Assembly: GCF_914767665.1 (NCBI RefSeq)
Contig: NC_059502.1
Span: 31,142,812-31,206,811 of the forward strand
Direction of reading: 5' to 3'
Origin: Harmonia axyridis
Lineage: Eukaryota > Arthropoda > Insecta > Coleoptera > Coccinellidae
Length of the DNA stretch: 64,000 nucleotides
Shown: positions 58,309 to 64,000 of the stretch, one piece after another
Numbering within the stretch: position 1 is the stretch's first letter
Layout: every line of letters starts with the position of its first letter
Made by a program: the position numbers and the translations under genes
Notes under the pieces: generated by a model
Databases searched by the model: none
What the model was told of the DNA's origin: nothing
What the model saw: the letters and a program-made list of their open reading frames with translations, nothing else

Positions 58309-59021
58309 CAGTATAACTTCAGTAGTCCGGGCAGATATCGTTCCGGTACGTGTCCGGATTATTGAGGCGTCCGGATTACTGGAGTGATTTTAATTTAATA
58401 AATAAAGCAACTTATAAACTATAAAAATAAGGTTTATTAATCAAGTCACAAAAAAAATATTATTTTCTCATAAAATAAAACAAAACTGAACAAAACTCCT
58501 AAGTACATGTAACACGTTATGTAAATATGTACATGAGGTATTTATAATATTGGATACATATATATTATGTATGTATGCATAATGAAATATCTTGTACTTT
58601 TTTGAAAAATACATATCAATTATAGTTTGGACCTTTTTGGATGCATCTATATCAATTGCCTTGTCTTTAACTCTTTTCAAAAGCTATAAATCTTCAAGGG
58701 TAAGATTATTCTTCTCAGTCCACCTGATAGCTAGACTTTTCTGTGAGTGTAAGTGTCTTATGTGATCATTTGACTGGAGCCATTACGTCCGGCACGCTCA
58801 AAAACAAAGTGCAGAATGAAAGATGCTGCCGCCGCGCTGTTTCCAACCGGCATGTAACCGTTTTTTACATGTATAGACAGGAAAATGCTATTGTTTTGCA
58901 TAATGAATATTTTCGCGCCCGGATTTCAGAGGTAAAAATTTCAAAATGCCCGAATCCCAGCAGTGTCCGGAATACTGGAGTGTCCGGACTAGCGACTGTC
59001 CGAACTATCGAAGTTGTACTG
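58309..59021 (-). mobile_element. Pogo/Tigger-type non-autonomous element (713 bp)
   Basis: Inverted ends CAGTATAACTTCAGTAGTCC and, on the reverse strand from 59021, CAGTACAACTTCGATAGTTC are flanked by TA on both sides (58307-58308, 59022-59023). Several GTCCGGA motifs repeat inside each end. A minus-strand remnant (58740-58590: EKSLAIRWTEKNNLTLEDL, then LLKRVKDKAIDID and SKKVQTIIDMYFSKK) resembles the C-terminal tail of Tigger transposases. So it is a deletion derivative that kept the 3' coding end. Confidence 0.75.
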
Positions 59022-59023
59022 TA

Positions 59024-60574
59024 CAGGGTGGGCAAATTTCGATGTTTTAGCACTACAACTTTTGAACCAGAGGAGATAGACAAAATCTGATACCCACTTC
59101 TCGATCTCTTTTTCTGAGAAACTAACAAGGGTACTATTAATTTTTGGCCACCTTCTTTTGTTTTCGAGTTATAAGCGAAAATTGGAAAAATGGCGAAATC
59201 GAAAAACAGTTATATCTCCGCTAATACTGATGATAGAGCTCTGAAATTAAAACATTATACAGGCACTTTTTTACGTAGAATCCAGTGGCGTGCTCGTATT
59301 TCTAAAAGGGTTTTTAATTACGAAGCTATGACCCAAAGTTATGTTTTTTTAAATGGGAACAGTAGATTTTTGTGCCATTTTCTGAAAGCTTAATTTTTCC
59401 TGATTTCAAAAATATATAACATCGTATGATTCGGATCAATATAAATAATAGAAAATGGCCAAAAACCTCTTTTCACCTAAGAGTCTCAATATTTCTATGG
59501 TTTCAACTGTTGATGAACACAGAAATATTGAGCTTTCTATAACAAGAGCAGTGTCTTTCCGTCAATCTGATTATTTCTATGCTTTTCACTTATTTCTACA
59601 AAATTCGAATCTAGATATGTGTTATAAATTTTTTATCTAAAAATTGATTTGGAAATAACGAAGAAACCACAAGATCGAATTTTTCAATCGAAAGAGTTGT
59701 ATTGAGATGCATGTATCAGGAGATTATTTACATAGGTCTCCAGAATCAATACGCACAGGTACCAATCCATTTTAAACAGCATATGAAACAATGCATATCT
59801 GATTGAACTCAACATTTTAATTACGAAGGGACAAACAAGAAATAATATTTAACCTAATAATGACAACAATTGCACAATGCACAGTCGACACCTCTTCTCG
59901 ATATTTCAATAGATGAATATTTGAAACTGTGTTCAAGCTACCTAGGAAACTTTTTCCAAGTTCGTTTATCTTTTCGAAACTATTTGTATAAAATAAATAT
60001 AGATTCGAATTTTGTAGAAATAAGTGAAAAGCATAGAAATAATCAGATTGACGGAAGGACACTGCTCTTGTTATAGGAGGGCTCATCAACAGTTGAAACC
60101 ATAGAAATATTGAGACTCTAAGTAAAAAAAGGTTTTTGACCATTTTCTATTATTCATATTAAAACAAATCATACGATGTTATATATTTTTGAAATCAGGA
60201 AAAATTAAGCTTTCAGAAAATGGCACAAAAATCTAGTGTTCCCATTTAAAAAAACATAACTTTGGGTCATAGCTTCGTAATTAAAAACCCTTTTGGAAAT
60301 ACGAGCACGCCACTGGATTCTACGTAAAAAAGTGCCTGTATAATGTTTTAATTTCAGAGCTCTATCATCAGTATTAGCGGAGATATACCTGTTTTTCGAT
60401 TTCGCCATTTTTCCAATTTTCGCTTATAACTCGAAAACAAAAGAAGGTGGCCAAAAAAGAATACTACCCTTGTTAGTTTCTCAGAAAAAGAGATCGAGAA
60501 GTGGGTATCAGATTTTGTCTATCTCTTCTGGTTCAAAAGTTGTAGTGCTAAAACATCGAAATTTGCCCACCCTG
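59024..60574. mobile_element. Giant palindromic element 2 (1551 bp)
   Basis: Both ends read CAGGGTGGGCAAAT and are flanked by TA (59022-59023, 60575-60576). The arms, 59024 to about 59625 and about 59990 to 60574, are close inverted copies; a loop of about 365 bases separates them. An indel of about 13 bases distinguishes the arms near 59515-59550. ORFs of 67 codons are mirrored in both arms (59190-59393 and 60408-60205), which is a consequence of the palindrome. The arm sequence differs from that of giant palindrome 1. Confidence 0.85.
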
Positions 60575-60583
60575 TACATACTA

Positions 60584-61436
60584 CACTGTGTCCGTAAAGT
60601 ATGGAACAAATTGATTTTTAGCTGAACAGACCATTTTTAGAAATAATCCTGAAACACGTCGATTTTTCACTTTAATTTACCGTATTTCAAAAAATTGATC
60701 TAATATACAGGGTGAATTACTTTCGAGTAATGACGTTCCCGTCATTTTTTTTAAATGGAACACCCCATTTTATCTCAATTTTACGATTAATCTAATTGAG
60801 CTGATTTAAAAAATGTATTACATGTTGATTCCAATAGGTACAGAGTGGACAAAAATGATAAATGTTGTACTAAACTGTCATTGAACACCAATGACACAAT
60901 TGAACACATAATGACATTTCACAAAAAACTAGACGACTATGTTTTTTTTTTTAAATTGATAAGAAATAATTTTCTTCATATTCTGCCTGCTAGATCACAA
61001 GTACCAAACATGTTTGGAAACAGCTCATTTTTATTAATCTAAAAATGTAACAAACTACAGGATGTTACATTCAAACCAATTGCCGCTAGACAATAAGTAT
61101 TTTTGATAATATTGTTAATTTAACTAATAAAGAATGTTACGCGTTACTTTATGAGCACACACAAAACTTTTGTATTTTTGTCCAACCTGTACCAATTGGA
61201 ATCAACATGTGTTAAATTTTTGCAACCAGCTCAGCTAGAGTAATCGGAAAATTGAGACAAAATGGGGGTGTTCCATTTAAAAAAAAATGACGGTGACGTC
61301 ATTACTCGAAAGTAATTCACCCTGTATATTAGATTATTATTTTAAAATACGGTAAATTAAAATGAAAAATCGACGTGTTTCAGGATTATTTCTTACAATG
61401 GTCTAAGAATTTGTTCCATACTTTACGGACACAGTG
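60584..61436. mobile_element. Nested palindromic MITE (853 bp, inner 617 bp)
   Basis: The outer ends CACTGTGTCCGTAAAGTATG are inverted copies flanked by TA (60582-60583, 61437-61438). Outer arms are about 120 bp (to 60707 and from 61325). At the centre sits an inner element (60708-61324) with ends CAGGGTGAATTACTTTCGAG and its own TA on both sides. The inner element is itself an imperfect palindrome. The same outer+inner arrangement, lacking the left outer arm, occurs at 23653-24411. Confidence 0.8.
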
Positions 61437-61759
61437 TATATTGTAATGCATAGGTATGAGGTTCTGTACTCCATGTGAATATATGCACTCGTATCGTATG
61501 CATCTTAGATGTATATTGAAAAAAAATATTTGTATTAAATTAAGTGTATTGAAATTTCATTACTTGCGATTGCGCTGCTGCAGTTTCCGTTGCTGAAATC
61601 GCCATCGCCATTATAAAATTTCAAAAATAATAAACGCTTGTTCTATCAATGCTCGCTTTATTATTTCCATCAAAAACAATCTCACAAGATTTGTAGGTGG
61701 CAGAATCCTAAACAGATAAGTTCCTGAGATTCACCCTTCTCTAATAGCATTTCATTTCA

Positions 61760-61897
61760 ATAATAATAATAATATATATATATATCATCAATATTTCATA
61801 TGATACCTTCCGGTGTAAGGGTTTTCAAAATTTACAATTACTACATTCTGATATCAACTTAATAAAATTCTTCCATTCAGTCCTGTTTGAAGTCATC
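61760..61897 (-). repeat. 3' end of RTE-type retrotransposon (short copy)
   Basis: On the minus strand it starts GATGACTTCAAACAGGACTG (encoding TSNRTEWKNFI), continues through the 3' UTR with ACACCGGAAGGTATCAT and ends in (AT)n(ATT)n at 61760-61785. It matches the end of the 22.1-23.5 kb element (TSNRTEWKKFIESN; ACACCGAAAGGTATCA). Only about 140 bp was inserted, an extreme 5' truncation. Confidence 0.8.
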
Positions 61898-61899
61898 AA

Positions 61900-64000
61900 A
61901 ATGGCCACTATGACACTGCTATAAAAAAATTTGTATCCCTTGAAATCTGCACGCCATTGGGTGCAGCATTTGATAGCATTTTATCAAAATTTAGTCACAA
62001 GCACACAATTTTTACATTAAACTTTTTTTTTGTAGGCAATAATAACGCTGATATGGGGTGGGTAATTTATAGTGAATAACCCTGTACATTTTAATTATAA
62101 TTGGGCAGAATTCAAGGCAGAATTTAAACATAATTAAATCTGTGATTAATATCTCTGAAAAATTCGGAAGAATTGAAGGTATATGACCGAACATGATCTT
62201 GTTTTCTCTATGTTCGGATATTTCAAATCTTCTTACCGAGCTATTCTCCTGGTAAAGCTATCCGGTGGAGTTCGAAAGAAATATGATATATTTTCGAGAG
62301 TTAGCTCCACTTTAGCTCATGACGTGTTTACTTTGCTATTAAGGATATCAGGGATAGTGACCTATTTTATATAGAGTATTATTTATTAGATGTAATGTAA
62401 TGATTCTTTTCCAGGATTTGTTCCCCGAACAGAAAGCTAAATTGTTTCGTAGTGATGTAAGTAAAAATTAAATGTTGAGTTGAGAATGGTCTGAAAGGGT
62501 AGTCTCATATCAAAGTCTGTCTGTCCACCCTCAAATAAGACGACTTTTAACTTGAAATTTCTGATGAAGGTTCATATTACGAATGCTGAGAATAAGGTCG
62601 TTAAAAAAAATCCAACTAGAAGTTCCGAAAATATGAACGATTAAAACTTTGTTTTCCTTATAATTATAAAACTACAGATTCGATGTAATTAAATATTCGC
62701 ATTCAGATATAAAATATTTGTTCGATTTTCCATGTAGAATCTTATGTAGATTTGAAATATTAAGAATAATGTCGAAAAAATACTCAATATCTCAAATAAC
62801 AAAAATAATAATCAATTTGAACATGGCATCGAGCAGTTCCTAGTCGATCTGCCAATATATGAACTGGTTCAAAAGTGTCCGAATTCCGTGCAACATAATG
62901 ACCTCCTGACCCCTGTCAACACTTTTCTTGATTTCTTCTTAGTACATTCATTCTTATTTCCATGAATTAATTCGGATTTATGTATGATGGGTGTCAAATT
63001 CGATGCTCGTTAAAAGCATCTCGAGAACTATAAGACTTAGAGAAAAAATCTCCAAGGACCCCAGATTTCTCTTCTCGACATGATCAAATATCAGAAAGCA
63101 AATCATAGACATCTCGATTGTTTCTCGAGTTACAGGGCATTTTTGAAAAATTACTGTTTCAAATATCGACTCGATTAAATTTATACAATGGACACAAAAT
63201 GAATTAAATCTCGAAATACATCAAAAATATTTTTATATGAGGGGTACCATAAAAAATCTTATGTACGTAATTACAATATTGTCCATTGTTTTGTTTGTCA
63301 TTTTATATTATTTGACTTTTCACAGTATGTCTTTCTGACAATTGTATTTTTGATATATATTTATATTTTTATTTTTCACTTTATGACTTATACATATTTT
63401 ATCAATGTTTTACCATATGACTATGGAATCTTAAAATCGTTAGTTTCAGTGAGCAATTAACCAAACTGTAGAATTATGTTATCCACCTTTTTTCACCTTT
63501 TCTGTAAGTTTTTCGCTCAACTTCATATATTGTAGCTAAGAGTATAATATTTTTCAGAATCATATGTTTGATAATGTCGAATACGCCGAAACATATAATC
63601 GGATGATTTAATATACAAGGTTCCAACAACAGAAGTGTTTTATAGACTTTTCCTTCAATTTTAAAATTGCTGTCTAGTCTGGCGTAATATCTTTCTTACA
63701 ACTTCCTGACAGAAATTGTGTTTCACTCAATAATATTAGGTATCACAACATAAATGGAAGAGTGTTTCAAAATGGTTTCTCCCAGTCGCCCTCAACAGTC
63801 ATGATCAATATTTTTAGTTTTCAATATTTCGTGGTGTTATTTTTAGAAAGATCTCTTGATAATCTAGGTCCACGGGGGATTAAGTACAACTTTTCATGAA
63901 TAAAAAAGTCCCTTTGGAGCGCAACAACCGACAAACTGTTAAATATAAAGAATGTATGTTTAAACCCCCTTCTATAAGTATACCCCGAAGATTAGTACTC
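61900..64000. other. No gene recognised
   Basis: AT-rich, with chance ORFs only. No repeat element could be delimited. Confidence 0.35.

Noticed and set aside
59190..60408. Mirrored 67-codon ORFs as duplicated genes
   Set aside because: They are the same arm sequence of giant palindrome 2 read on opposite strands.
1..64000. CRISPR arrays, rRNA genes, bacterial operons
   Set aside because: No regularly spaced direct repeats with unique spacers, no rRNA signatures and no operon-like gene packing; the sequence is eukaryotic.

Overview
The window looks like AT-rich nuclear DNA of an arthropod, most likely an insect and possibly a beetle (inference). The signs are single-exon transposon relics, introns with consensus splice sites, many non-LTR retrotransposon tails, Tc1/mariner and pogo relatives, Penelope-like fragments and a metazoan ribosomal-protein pseudogene. 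There are no prokaryotic operons, no CRISPR array and no rRNA. Nearly everything recognisable is a mobile element, mostly broken.

Layout, left to right. 0.2-1.8 kb: a Tc1 element complete from TIR to TIR, with one in-frame stop. 1.9-2.8 kb: a retrotransposon 3' fragment, then a cluster of near-perfect hairpins. 4.4-8.4 kb: a minus-strand non-LTR element with ORF1, endonuclease and reverse transcriptase (RT), damaged by one stop and a linker deletion. 8.8-10.35 kb: a 1547-bp giant palindrome. 10.4-18.2 kb: mariner, pogo and RT remnants and an unnamed repeat family. 18.5-21.4 kb: a solo LTR, a second LTR-like region and a Mutator-like relic. 22.1-23.5 kb: a long open RTE-type RT. 23.6-27.3 kb: fold-back elements, a direct repeat and a Penelope GIY-YIG remnant. 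29.7-33.9 kb: mariner relics, a fold-back element, an inverted LTR copy and a deletion derivative of a DD41D mariner. 34-44 kb is gene-poor. 45.3-46.2 kb: an RpL10Ab pseudogene and another mariner relic. 48.2-48.75 kb: a GC-rich island. 49.4-53.5 kb: a MITE, an RT relic and Penelope relics. 55.65 kb: a tRNA-Thr-like gene. 58.3-61.4 kb: three TA-targeting elements side by side, including a second giant palindrome (1551 bp).

The best candidate for host genes is a set of three related short first coding exons, all on the minus strand near 27.9, 39.8 and 48.3 kb. Each has an ATG, a conserved WDSY-x-x-IP peptide and a splice donor at the same codon phase. They suggest a tandemly duplicated gene family whose later exons I could not locate. 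The 48.3-kb copy lies in the GC-rich island, with a possible divergent first exon (ATG 48688) on the other strand.

The most unusual structures are the two giant palindromes. They share 14-bp ends, TA target duplications and almost the same length, yet have different arm sequences. Their transcripts would form very long hairpins.
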